Shown: positions 42,222 through 53,451 of the stretch, one piece after another
Layout: each line of letters opens with the position of its first letter
Position numbering within the stretch: the first letter of the stretch is position 1
Source: Bidens hawaiensis
Lineage: Eukaryota; Streptophyta; Magnoliopsida; Asterales; Asteraceae
Assembly (NCBI GenBank): GCA_021521415.1
Contig: JAIQDT010009208.1
Span: 1-64,000, forward strand
Direction: 5' to 3'
DNA: 64,000 nt
Translations under genes and position numbers: made by a program
Notes under the pieces: generated by a model
What the model was told of the DNA's origin: nothing
The model's database searches: none
What the model saw: only the letters and a program-made list of their open reading frames with translations

Positions 42222-44436
42222 GATATGTGTGTATTCACAGCCTCCCCTTTGGTGTGAAAATAAAAAAGAGAATAAAAGATAAATAATAAATAAATTCACT
42301 AAAAATAATTGTGGTGGAGATGAATTGCAGTAGGTGCCTTCTTCAATTCAAAAGTCATAATTTTAGAGTTTGACCATTTAAAAACCTACTCTTTCTCTTT
42401 TTCATCAACATCTTGCTATGATTACCTAGCAAATTATATACTTTCACAATCTCTTCAAAAAACCGTATAAACAACCTTATGAAATCATTTCCGTCCACTG
42501 TAGCACTGCCAAAGATATTTTGAACACCCCCATCAACTACTATATAAGTTAATTAACACTAACCACATATTGAAAAAGAAAAACTTAAAAGACTCACTTC
42601 CGGCAATCCATTAGCCATCTCCAATCAACCCATTTCCATATACTCTAAACCCAAAGTCCCCCACCTCTTCGACAATTCCGATGACCTAAGCCACACCACT
42701 GCCACCACACGTCGCTGCCACCACAACACCTCCGCCACCGTTCGTTTCCGGCAACGTCTCCGAGCCCATAACCTCATTCATTTTAACATAGGTACCCAAC
42801 AAATCAACTATGATAAATTGCATTCTATTTTGTTTACTTGGGGATTTTCACGTGGGTTTGAAATTTGAGTTGGTGAATATCGTTGATAAAGAAGATGGTA
42901 AACAAAAGACACTGTATAAGTTAAGACATATGAAGTAATTTAACAAAAGTGGCTTGTAGTTAAATTCTTTAAAACTTAGGCTTTATGACATTTAAGTCTT
43001 GTGCTAGCTGCAACTATTTTCTTTTTATATGATTAACATCTCACTTTAACTAAATAGTTAGCTATTTATAGAATTATAAACCTACACAGATAGTTGGTCC
43101 ACTGGTTTTAGTTTTATTTATTTATTTAGTCTCTTCTAGAAAGTGAAATTAAGATTTTAAAAATATTTCTAAAACATACTTCAATACCCACATTTTACAT
43201 TTATTTATTTACTTATTTATTTTTATTTATTTTTCTTAACGAAATCAAATCGGTGGGTTTTGTAAACAAATTTCTACGGAAGCAAAACTAACAATATGTT
43301 TTATACTTTTGAAATAACGATTCTCTCAACCAATGCTAATAAAATACTTGTTTATTTTCCTAATATAAGTAATTGAATACTAACTTTTAAACTAAATCTC
43401 TCGAGAATAAAAAGGAGATAACACGAACACGGCCTCATGAATTGCATGCATATGATGTAGGTTAATAAACGAGCATAGCGTATATCTCTTATTTGTGTAA
43501 GACAACTAATCAATAAACAAGGTACGGATCCTAACCCCTTCCCTGTTGTTTTCATGTTCGATTGTTATATACCCCAATGATATTATATACCTTTGGAACT
43601 CCTAATATCTTTGACACCTCGATTCATTTGGCCGTCCGTTCGATTCATATTCAGATATTTGTTATATGACTTGTTAGCATGCGATATATTTATTATTAAA
43701 TTGTACTCATTATCGCATGTTACTTTGTTAAGATATGAATTGTTACTGTATAACTCAGATTATTTGTACTCTGTTACCCTGAGCACTCGCTTCCAGTTTA
43801 GTTTCCCACAGGCATAACATTGTGGCATCGATGTTATGTGCTCCTCTCGTGACAGAGAGATTAGTTCACGGCGTCACTTAAGTACAGGTGTGGTACATAG
43901 CTATTAGGAGGCGTATGAATATATCCTAGTTCAGATTTTCAGTTCCAGAAAATGGTTGTGGGTATGCCAACTTATGCCATTTCGAGTGATTGACTTACTG
44001 GAGTGGCCCCCTGTATGTCGTCACATATTATCAGACTCAGTTATGCTTATGGGTACATCCGTATGATATGTTTCAGTTCAATTATTACAGTTATATGATT
44101 TAGATCGGTATATGTTCTCATATATGTTTATATTATTTCAGTTAATTAATATTTGTTTTTGAGTTTTAATATTCCGTACTAGGCATTTGGCTCATTCCGT
44201 AAATCTTTTACCCTTGAGGTTCACAGGATACTTTGGGCGGGATCAAGAGAGAAGCCTAACACTTAGAAATAACCCGAAGATGTCTGTTAAGATTATGTTA
44301 TTTGAATAATATGTATTTCGAACATAGTATTTGAACTATCTATAGTTTGTACTTTTGAGTCCAAAGAAGTTCTTTTTTGTCTCTGTATACCTCCATACAG
44401 TGTGACACGTCAGCCCATCCGGGTTGGGGTGTTACA
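42063..44436 (+). repeat. 3' LTR of Gypsy-F (2374 bp)
   Basis: TGAAATAATGA...GGGGTGTTACA. Pairs with 14858-17174. It differs by expanded (TA)n (about 42078-42117), (TAA)n (about 42177-42213) and a (TTTA)n stretch (about 43199-43231). Confidence 0.95.
42078..42213. repeat. (TA)n and (TAA)n microsatellites in the Gypsy-F 3' LTR
   Basis: About 20 TA units, then about 12 TAA units. Both are much shorter in the 5' LTR. Confidence 0.93.
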
Positions 44437-44441
44437 CAAAC

Positions 44442-44912
44442 GAGTTTAAATCTTAATTCATCTACGTCTTCTTTTATTTTACGTGTAAGTTTATGTTTTT
44501 TAAAATTGAATGAACCCTAGAATGAAAGCCCTCAATCAATATCAAAAGGAGTGAGGGATTTCATGTTTAATCTAATAAAAATCAATTTAGGGTTTATGCT
44601 AGTGAACCAACTAGGGCTTTTCAATTTCGTTAAGAATTTGCCCGAATTAGCTTCTGACATTCCATTGATTTATGTTTATAATTATGTTTTGGACGTGTTG
44701 GAACGGAATTCGACCTCACAACGACATTTGGACCGACAACGAACTAAACACTCGCTTAAAGTTCGTTTTTGTTATTTTTAAGTTAAAACAGCAACTTTAA
44801 TTTTAATTCCTATTCATTTAGTTATTGTCACTATATTATTGTTAGTGTCCGGTGACGTACTGTGCAATCAGTTACAGCCCGACATTTCCGCCGTATGTTG
44901 GGGTTTGATAGA
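44442..44912 (+). repeat. element G, LTR fragment right of Gypsy-F
   Basis: Continues 14446-14857 across the CAAAC duplication. The last 70 bp (CCGGTGACGTACTGTGCAAT... then GACATTTCCGCC) resemble 3' ends of plant gypsy LTRs and precede a PBS. The exact LTR terminus is uncertain. Confidence 0.55.
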
Positions 44913-44913
44913 T

Positions 44914-44925
44914 TGGTATCAGAGT
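44914..44925 (+). other. primer-binding site of element G
   Basis: TGGTATCAGAGT, initiator-Met tRNA type. Confidence 0.7.
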
Positions 44926-45357
44926 CGAAGGCTACTGGATAGGTGGTTAGAAAACTAACCTAGTAGCATAATTAGGGTCCTGTATGTGCTTATGTGTTAC
45001 CCTGATTGTTTTATTATATCCGATTTCCTTAGTTTGTTTAATTAGTTATTTGAATTTTAAATAATTAATGTACACACACACAACTCCGAGGTTATCCTCA
45101 TCCTCAAAATTATTTTTAAACTTTATATATTATTTATTTTTATGGAAAATTCCTTAAGAATTCACTTGATTTTTTTTCATTCTTCGTTAACGCATGGGAA
45201 TGTTTTATGAGGTTTCGTAGTAACTGGAAATGGGAGAATACTATGAAAGGACCTTGGCAAAATGATTTTGGGAATCAATAGGAAGATGTTATTTCTTTCA
45301 TGGAGGTTTAAATCTGAACATATTATTCGATCTTATATGCAAAAGCAAAAACGTGTT
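44926..45357 (+). other. element G leader and possible gag start, truncated
   Basis: AT-rich leader. Around 45200-45320 a short frame contains WKWENTMKGPWQNDFGN-like residues that could be degraded gag. Cut at about 45358, where the mosaic begins. Confidence 0.4.
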
Positions 45358-47588
45358 ACATCTTTAATGGGAATCCGTTCAATACAGTTGATGGTGCAGC
45401 ATGGCTGTTTGATCATGAAAAATTGATAAGGTCTTTCACGATTTATCCTTAAGACTTTGATGACTCATTCTACAAGACCAGTGTATATGAAGAGAAAAAG
45501 AAGAAAACATTGGACTTGTAAGGATTATGGAAGAAGGTTGCTAGCAAAAAAAGGAGTATACATTTATCAAGGGTATCTCAAATGACACTGTTGACCAAGA
45601 ACAAGATCATACATAGCATAATCAGGACAATCAAGAAGTAGAGAATGATCAAGTTCAGACTGAGGAGAACCCAAGTAACCAAACAACTGAAGAAGAAGTG
45701 ACTACAACAAGATTTCAACATTTGTTTGAAAGGTTGAATATTGGAAACAATGGTGCATCTACCTCAAGACAGAACATTGAAGAAGCACCAGAGTTTCATG
45801 ATGCTGAAACAGAATTAATCATTGAAGAACCAGATTTCAATGAGTCAAATCTTGATACAAACATGTCTGCAGATATGATAGTTCAAACCCCTTATGTTGA
45901 AAAGAATCATCCATCTGAAAAAACATCATTGGAGATATAAATAAAAGAGTTACAAGAAGTCGTTCTGAATCTGCAAACATCTGTTTATACTCCTGCTTTC
46001 TATCCCAAATAGAACCAAAGAACATTGTTCAAGCACTAAAGGACAGTAGTTGGGTGGACGCAATGCAGGAGGAACTGGCACAGTTCAGAGATCTACATGT
46101 TTGGGATCTTGTTGACAAGCCAAGGAACAGATCTGCAATTGGAACAAAATGGGTTTTCAGAAGCAGACTACTGTTATGGGTAATCAATTGATTATGATTT
46201 CTTGAATATGTATGTTATCTGATCATCGGGATGTTATTAGGATAGGTTAGACTATGAATGATAAGAATGTCTACTTGATTTAATGATGTTAAGAATGATT
46301 ACGATTTTAATATGTTACAACTATTTGTGTCAAAATAGGTCTTTATGTCAAATTTAAAGGTTTCAAATGAATTATCAAATGAATTTTTTCATAATCACAA
46401 AATTTTTATCTAAACATGAGCAAGTTGTTAATGGTGTGAGACATGATAATACTATTCAGTTCAAACTTTAAAGAAGCATAAAAGAAGGATTTTTGAATGA
46501 AAAATTTCAGGTAGTTATCTTTGCTGAAAATTATGTCATTTTCCCTGTTGGGAGGACATACACTTGTGTATGTTTTGTCTTGCAATCTGCAAAGATTAAA
46601 AGGATATCCATTAACCAAAAAACTGAAAGCATTTGGGGCCATTATAACTTGTTTTCTATTCCTTTCACTTAAAACTATGTCAATAGCTCTGACTTTGAAA
46701 GGACATATATTTACAATGTATATTTGGTCATGTTGACTACTTGTGGTCAAACAGAATAACCATTTACCTGCCAATTAAGAGACATTGGGGTGATTGAATA
46801 TCAAACTAAATGTATTGGGAAATGATATTACATTGACTACTTAGCCAATCATATGGATTTATTAGGCTAAAAGGACTCTTAGTACAGTCATTGACATGTA
46901 TGGTTGCTTTCTCATGATATGTAAAATCTGAGGTGATATAAACATAAAGAAAATTGCAAAGATTTATGTGGTGTTACATTGTTGTCTATGCATGTTCCTA
47001 GATAAATCTTTTCAAATGATAGGCAGAAAAGTGATTATCCAGTCATACACAAGCCTGTTGGTCTTTGGTTATCCAAAATGAAACATCTTTTAAAGAATGA
47101 CAAAGAACAGCCGCGAACTACTTTAATTTCAAATGATACATGTTCACAAATTTTTATTGAGAAAATACAAACATGAGGGTTTATTACAGAACTACAAGGG
47201 TGGAGACAATAATATAAGTCCTTTAAACGTCCTGAATGAAAGGCCTGTAAGTCCGATGTCATGGGTAATCACTTGATTATGATTGCTTGAATATGTATGT
47301 TATCTGATCATCTGGATGTTATTAGGATAGGTTAGACTATGAATGATAAGAATGTCTACTTGATTTAATGATGTTAAGAATGATTACGATTTTAATATGT
47401 ATTTTGGATTGATTAAACTGATTATAAGTAGTTTGGATTGATTAAACTGATTAGGATAGGTTATAAGTAGTTTGGATTGATTAAACTGATTAAATGCTTA
47501 TCTGATGTCATGGGTAATCACTTGATTATGATTGGTTGAATATGTTTCAGTTTTCGGTTCTAGAAAATGGTTGTGGGTATGCCAACTT
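45358..47588 (+). repeat. mosaic of rearranged Sire-A and Gypsy-F fragments
   Basis: Co-linear blocks copied from elsewhere in the window: 45358-46162 matches 24165-24968; 46159-46174 matches 25983-25998; 46173-46519 matches 26609-26952; 46515-47256 matches 29539-30282; 47257-47400 matches 26604-26752. Then come three restarts of a word near 26563-26592, and 47541-47588 resembles a Gypsy-F LTR segment (about 43934-43980). Junctions share 2-4 nt. It holds a truncated linker frame (45698-45940) but no functional gene. Confidence 0.88.
46515..46519. other. empty target site of the solo LTR
   Basis: A single GTTAT in the context CAGGTAGTTATCTTTGCTG, exactly the sequence expected at 26948/29543 before the solo LTR inserted. 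Confidence 0.95.
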
Positions 47589-48323
47589 ATGGGCTGCCCT
47601 GACTCCTAACATTCCTTATAGAAACCCTAATGTTTGATACTAAGCATATGCAAACGTATTACAAAAGATTCTAAATGTATACAGGTCTTCGTGCAAGCTT
47701 TGCAGCTTTTGTCTTTAGCGAGCTGACCTGGTAACCATTAAATATGCTGGGGAATAGTTATCCATGTAAGCTTTACTTAGAATATTTTCTTTCAAAATAT
47801 TCATCAAGCAAGCTTCAAACTTCCTGATAATACCAAACTTTGCTCGGTATATATCCTACGAGCAAAATTGTTCTTCAGAGATCCCTTCAACCTTTTGTTG
47901 CTTTAACTTATTTGAACAAGAGTTGGTGACATATTAGATTGCTCGGGGTTGAACCTTACTCGTTTGATGTCTTTAAGTAATTTCTTTATCAACTTTCTTC
48001 AAGCTTGCTGGGACTACTGTTATTATAAATAAACCTTGCTTGATCCACCAATATACTTGGTTTTAGCTTGGTTTAGTCAAGAGTTTGCTCTAAAACAAAC
48101 TTTTCTTGACTTGAAGAACAACCTTGCTTGATGAAGTGTAGTTTGCTCGAACTAACCCTTAAGAAGAATTCTAAACGATAACTTTGCTAGAAGAGCAAGA
48201 TACCTTGCTTGACCAAGTTTAAACTTGCTGGGAGGCCTAAGTTTGCTCGGTTTCCATACTTAGCCATTTTCCAAGTAGGTTGATAATATTCCAATCTTCC
48301 TTAAGCCTTTTCTCATCCCAACA
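47589..48323 (-). repeat. 3' LTR of Sire-E (truncated)
   Basis: On the minus strand it starts TGTTGGGATGAGAAAAGG (48323), preceded by a purine tract. Homologous to LTR-H (13690-14445). U3 full of TTGCTCG/CGAGCAA words. The distal end is lost at the mosaic junction. Confidence 0.8.
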
Positions 48324-48335
48324 ATATCCCCTAGA
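48324..48335 (-). other. polypurine tract, Sire-E
   Basis: On the minus strand CTAGGGGATAT directly before the LTR, matching the Sire-A tract (TAGGGGGAGA) and its upstream context. Confidence 0.75.
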
Positions 48336-48479
48336 TTGGAACATCCTCAGCTGTACCAAAACACCTATTGATTACACACACTTTTTAAAATACACATCAA
48401 ATTCTCAAAAATTGAAATTACATGACGTAATAAAAAATTTACAACTGATAATTCTATCACTAGGACATTACAAATCAAA

Positions 48480-50750
48480 CTTAATCTAAAAGAAGTCTCT
48501 TTAATGTAACTTGTTGCCTCATTTCTTCTGTCAGTTTTGGCTGCGGCGGCTTTCTCCTTGAATAAGAAGACATGTGGTGTGGATGTTGAGAGGGCAGATT
48601 CCATCTGATTATCTCCTCCAATTCCTTCACATGAAGAAATTCTAGGTCAGTGTCATGTTGAATTATGCCCCGGGCCAGTCTATCAGAATTTCTAAGTTTA
48701 AAGGATTAATCTTGTGGTTCAAAAACGATCTTAGAAATTCAGTCATTCTTTAGGATTTGGTGGTTTGGCCTGGTCATCTTCCGCCTCATACATAAGCATT
48801 CTTTCAGGTTGGATGGAGGGTTTGTAGAATTCAGTCCTCATTTTGTAAGAAGCTTCAGTCAGCCTTATATCAGTTATACTCCTCTGCCTCTTGTTCCTTT
48901 CAAAATTCGAGAGTTCTAACTTCCTCTTCTTTCTCAATAAAGGAAATCCTTTCCGAGCTTGATATTTTTAGTATTTGGAGAGCTCATTCCTTTGCTGGCC
49001 TACAAATCATTGAGTATCATGATAGTCATATATGCTCATGCTGGCCATCTCCTCCAATTGCTCTCTCTTGAAGACTTGAAAATCATCTTTAAAGTTTATT
49101 TCCTTCAATTCTCCACTAGACATAACCACTTTTATAATCTTTGTTCTCCCATAAAAGTAGGTTTTCTTGGGTAGGTCCACCTCACATGGTGGCCTTTGTT
49201 GTCTTTGAAGTGTGGCTCTTGTGGTTGGAATTCGGACACATACAGTGGAAGACCTTGGTGTATTTTTCATTTTGGGAACAGAGTCTTCTCACATTCCCAG
49301 ATTGTTGAAACATATTTATGACTTTCTCCTTTGGCATCATTACAAGCTTCAAGTAGTTTCCACCTTCCTTTGCCATTGTGGTAATCATCCCCAACACTTC
49401 ATCGTCAGTTGGACCAACATGGATAGATCTTTTACTTTAAATTGGCTCACCCCTTGGTCTACACTGGAATTGTAACAATCTTCTCTCCTCTGCCTCCAAT
49501 CTCTCCTACTCTTCCTTCTTAGAATAAAATAAATCTTTCAATTTACCCTTTCCAAGATTGTTAAATACTCCCTCTGCCATGCCCTTAATCAGTATAAAAT
49601 TGTCCAAGGTTTTGATCTTGTTTTCATCTTCCCAAGGCTCAACGGGCTCAAGAGGCTCTTCCTTCACAAAAACTGGGTGAGGAGTCTTGGGATATTTTTG
49701 ATTTTTCTTTCTTTTCATTAAATTTTGCCTTCTCAGACTCATATAGAGAAAGTTTTTCTTTTATGCTCAAAGTTTTGGTCTTCTCTCATTCACCACTCGA
49801 TGCCATCAGCCTATCAAACAACTTTACTTGCTCATCCTCCCAGGCTTTCTTTTCTTTATCAGCCAGTGTAATCTATCTTGGTTTTCTTTTGCTAGTGCTG
49901 GTTTCAGAACGAATTTTCTTTAAGAACTTATTAAAATTTTCTTCAACCTCTTTCTTACTCATTTTCTCCATATCATCTATGGCCACATCATGATCAATCA
50001 AGTATTTGCACTTGCCACCATATTTGTCGTAGAGCTTTTCAAGTTTGTCTTGTTGATCAGCTGTCTTCTTTTTCATCCTTTCCCATTCTTCTTTCTGAAT
50101 TTTTTCTCTGATAGACTTGCTGACATTCTCCAGTTCTTCAAACTTCATGTGACTCAGTTGTTTTTCTGAGAAACCATGAGTTCTTAGGTTTTCAAGGAAT
50201 CATTGAGTGTTCCTATTTTTTTTCCCTCTTCTTCTTTTATTCCTTTACCTCTTAATCCAATAACACCTGCAACTCCTCATCGGTCATAGAAGCCAGGGTC
50301 TCAAACTTGTATCCATGATTCGTCGGGTTAATAATTTTTGGATCTTCCTTCTTAGGTTCATCTAACATGGTTTGAATACTTTCCCTATGAACATTAGTCA
50401 TATCCACATGTGGGGAATCGGCTATCTCATCATCAGCAGCATCAGACAGATCAACAAGAGCATCAATTTTTGGTTCATTCATTTTGGGCTCTTTTTCAAT
50501 ATCAACAGGTTTCAGCACTTGAAAAGGTGTCAAGATCTAGCTGCTTATTATCATCTTCATTTTTAGGTTTATAAGCAGTGGTAGTAGGAAAGGTTTGTTC
50601 AGGCTTAGGTGATTTATCCTTTGATTCATGAGTTTTTTGTGGTTGCTGGATTTGAGTTTAGTAACCCCTCAATCACCTCCTACTTTGTCTCCCCTTGCCT
50701 TCATCCAGGTTCTTTTTCAAATTAGCTTCTTCCAAAATTATACTCTGATC
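48480..50750 (-). pseudogene. ORF3 of Sire-E, C-terminal two thirds (decayed)
   Basis: A minus-strand relative of Sire-A ORF3. Going 5' to 3' it has a charged region (KIDALVDLSDAADDEIADS, about 50480), a coiled-coil-like Lys/Glu stretch (50148-49873), a Pro/Glu block with PWEDENKIKTLDNFILIKGMA (about 49640), the conserved block DFQVFKREQLEEMASMSIYDYHD (about 49075) that parallels the Sire-A block near 36335, a Lys/Arg-rich part (48937-48743) and a terminal segment with EKAAAAKTDRRNE (about 48560). Many stops and frameshifts. The partner half lies at 59126-60243 beyond Copia-B. The function is unknown; the conservation of segment order between two distinct families is the main evidence that ORF3 was a real gene. 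Confidence 0.7.
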
Positions 50751-50906
50751 TTCAAGTTCCTTGTCAGATAGGAATCTTCAAATCATCTCCCTTTGCAACA
50801 TATCACTCACAATTTCATCGTGTCTCTTCACAGCCTTTTTAGCACGTTCATCAACCATGAACCCTTCATCACTTTATATAATCTTGTTGGGTTCCAGTGG
50901 TTGTAA

Positions 50907-51798
50907 TGTTGGAATTACGTATGCCCGAGACACATACTTAAACTAATGTGGCTAACTGTGTTTGATCCAAGTCGGGTCATACCCAATAACAAGCTAGACA
51001 ACACCAAATGTATTCTTTTAACGATTTGATCATTTAAATGAATACCGAACACTACGTGTTTAGAAAATTGGTTTTCTAAACAAACACACTTGAGGATTCA
51101 AATAAATTATTTGGATAATTTGTTTATATAAACTAATTATTTAATTGGTTAAATAATTAAATAGATGTATGCACATTTTATGAAAATGAGTTTTATAAAA
51201 TGAATGGAGAAGTTTTAAATGTTAAAACACAAAACAAAAAAAAAAAAAAAAAAACAAAACAAAACCGGCCACCCATGTGGGGTGGTGGTTTTACCCAATC
51301 AATAACAAGATGCTCTATGTAACTTGTCTTGGGTTCCTTTTAATCCTCCATTCTCCATACATGCAAAGGGTCTTGTTCTTTGATATTTTTCAAGTGTTGT
51401 AACAAGCAAAAAACTCTCTCTCTTTCTCTCCAAAACCCACGGCTCACTTGGGCATCATTTGGGAGTTTTGTGAGCTAGTTCAAGTGTTCAAAATCCTAGC
51501 AACTAGTTGGTGTTGTTGCTCAAAGCTTGGGGTATACAAAGCTTGAGGGTTTCTCTTTGCAACCTTGCCATTTGAAGACATCATCTTCTTCATCCATCTA
51601 CATCTTCTTATAAGGTATAAGAAGGTACCATTTACATTTTGTAAGCATATTGTTCTTGTAATATTGATCCTTGTTCTTTGGGTTTTAGTTTTAACATAAT
51701 GGTATGTTCATAACAAGTTTTAAAATCTAAGCTTCCGTTGCGTTTTCTAGTTAAATATGGTTAACTTGAACTTTGATAATCTTGTATAAAACCCAACA
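50907..51798 (+). repeat. 5' LTR of Copia-B (892 bp)
   Basis: TGTTGGAATTACG...ATAAAACCCAACA. Contains an A-rich run (about 51234-51265) and a CT-rich TCTCTCTCTTTCTCTCC leader-like stretch near 51415. Confidence 0.97.
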
Positions 51799-51816
51799 AT
51801 GGCATCAAGAGCCGGT
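51799..51816 (+). other. probable primer-binding site, Copia-B
   Basis: ATGGCATCAAGAGCCGG follows the LTR at once. It resembles TGGTATCAGAGCC with one substitution and one extra A, so it is an unusual variant of the initiator-Met site. The same sequence is in Copia-C (62213 on). Confidence 0.7.
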
Positions 51817-52017
51817 TACAAGGACTTATGCTTCTTACATGTTCATAGATTTCGGGTTTTTCATGGGTGAAAAAGGGGTCCGAAATTTGGGTGGATTTTA
51901 CCCCTCATGGATTTGTAAGATCTTGACATGCATGAAAGATCTTAGGAAACCATTATTAACATTTGGATGTTGAAAATAAAAAAAATAATAAAAATTTTTT
52001 TTGGGCCGTAGCCTCTT

Positions 52018-52031
52018 GGGGGGGGGGGGGG
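52018..52031 (+). repeat. G14 homopolymer in the Copia-B leader
   Basis: Fourteen consecutive G. Copia-C has G12 (62413-62424) and G13 (62444-62456) at the same place. Confidence 0.9.
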
Positions 52032-52324
52032 CCGATTTTATTTGGTGATTTTGGGCATTGGTTGCTTAGGTTGCATGCTTAGAACATTTGGTATGTTTGG
52101 ATGTGTCATAACCGAAACCTAGACCTTGGATGTGTTGATTGTTGTTTGTGTATGTTGATTATGTTTATTATTCAATATGGTTGTAATAATTCATAATCTT
52201 AGGCTTGTGTAATTTATTTATTCATAAGTTGGTTTGTAATAAATAGATTAGTTGCATTTTCTTTTTTTTTAGAAAAATATGTATTAGGATACATTTTGTA
52301 AAAATTGAAGATGCAAGAATTGGT

Positions 52325-52470
52325 GGATTTGGGCCTTGGACCGAAATTTTGGGCTTGTTGGGCCTCACCGGCCCATCATGGGATTCAAGCCCATTAGGCC
52401 CATAAATTTCACTCTTGGGCCCAAGAAGACTTTTGGAAGTTTGGAGCCCATTAACAAGCCCAACAAGAAC
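52325..52470. promoter_or_regulatory. cluster of TGGGCY (site II-like) boxes in the Copia-B leader
   Basis: About ten TGGGCC/TGGGCT or complementary GGCCCA/AGCCCA words in about 145 bp, including the palindrome TTGGGCCCAA. In plant promoters TGGGCY boxes are site II elements bound by TCP factors. Repeated in Copia-C (62755-62895). The role here is inferred. Confidence 0.5.
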
Positions 52471-53022
52471 ACAACAACTTGGAAAGGATACTTGAAGCAT
52501 TTGGATGCAAGGTCAAGTGGGAGTCAACATTCCATCCTTGTGTCATGTTTTGTCCCTTAGGTGTGACTTATGACCTATACTTGTTTCGGCTAACAAGTAT
52601 GGTCAAACTTAGCGGTTCTCGGTTATGACTATATTTTGCATGTGTTTGCTTGGTTGTTTGTTTTACTTATTGTAATGTGTGGTTGATAGATATTAGGATA
52701 TCCAAACCGTCACATAGGAACGACAACAAGCATAAAACGGGTTCTAATATATATTTGGTAATATCGCGTCAATTAGTTTAATTAAATGGGTTTATTAAAA
52801 CTAAGCGATTACTCACATATAATAAAATTGGTTTTATTATAACTTGAACCTTGAAAATTGGTTTTCAAAATCGCCATATTACTAAATGCATGTTAGGATA
52901 TGGCATAATGTTTTTCAAACTAGAATATTGGAAAACTTAAAATCCCTTTTTCATAATTACCAAGGAAACAAGTCTTACACCATCCTTTTGTATGACACTT
53001 AACGTATTAGGGAACTTTAAAT

Positions 53023-53334
53023 GGGATAAAGGTCACCTAACCATTTTGAGCAAACTAATATACTTAGGGTAATATTAACATATTTGTGGGATAAAGGTCA
53101 CCTAACCACTTGTATGTTAATCTTACATGTTTATACAAGTAGGACGACTTGAATTGGAAACCATGTGATAAAGGTCACCTAAGCATGGGGATCCAATGGT
53201 GTTGATGGGATAAACATGCCAACACGAAATAAGGATTTCGAATGGTCCCATACCTCTAGAAGTTGCAAAGGGTTGCAATTGTCAAGATTGACTACCTTGT
53301 TAAATCAAATAACGGGATAAAGGTCACCTAACCG
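53023..53334 (+). repeat. four copies of a 21-nt leader motif in Copia-B
   Basis: Consensus GGGATAAAGGTCACCTAACC at 53023, 53088, 53165 (GTGATA variant) and 53314, plus a partial GGGATAAAC at about 53218, all in the 430 bp before the gag ATG. Identical layout in Copia-C (63448, 63514, 63591, 63739). Confidence 0.9.
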
Positions 53335-53451
53335 AAATTTGATTTATCGTTGGATTCTAGAATTTAATTATTATTTTAAAATTTGGAATAAAAGGGTATT
53401 AATAATTAAATTGTTTGTAATACTAAAATAAAACTTTGTTAAATTTTGTAG

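Larger units (their letters stand above)
14858..44436 (+). mobile_element. Gypsy-F: Ty3/Gypsy (chromovirus-like) retrotransposon with nested insertions
   Basis: 5' LTR 14858-17174, PBS 17179-17190, gag, truncated pol, PPT and 3' LTR 42063-44436. The target-site duplication CAAAC is present at 14853-14857 and 44437-44441, so both ends are exact. Its own sequence is about 8.2 kb; the rest is Sire-A (19813-41147), inserted in the integrase region. The pol C-terminus resembles the Tekay/Del type that carries a chromodomain-like tail. The LTRs differ by visible substitutions and microsatellite length, so the insertion is not recent. Confidence 0.95.

Noticed and set aside
52336..52560. 74-codon open frame in the Copia-B leader, also open in Copia-C (62762-62986)
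   Set aside because: It begins with GTG or TTG-like codons and not a plant ATG, and the two copies are so similar in DNA that conservation of the frame carries no weight.
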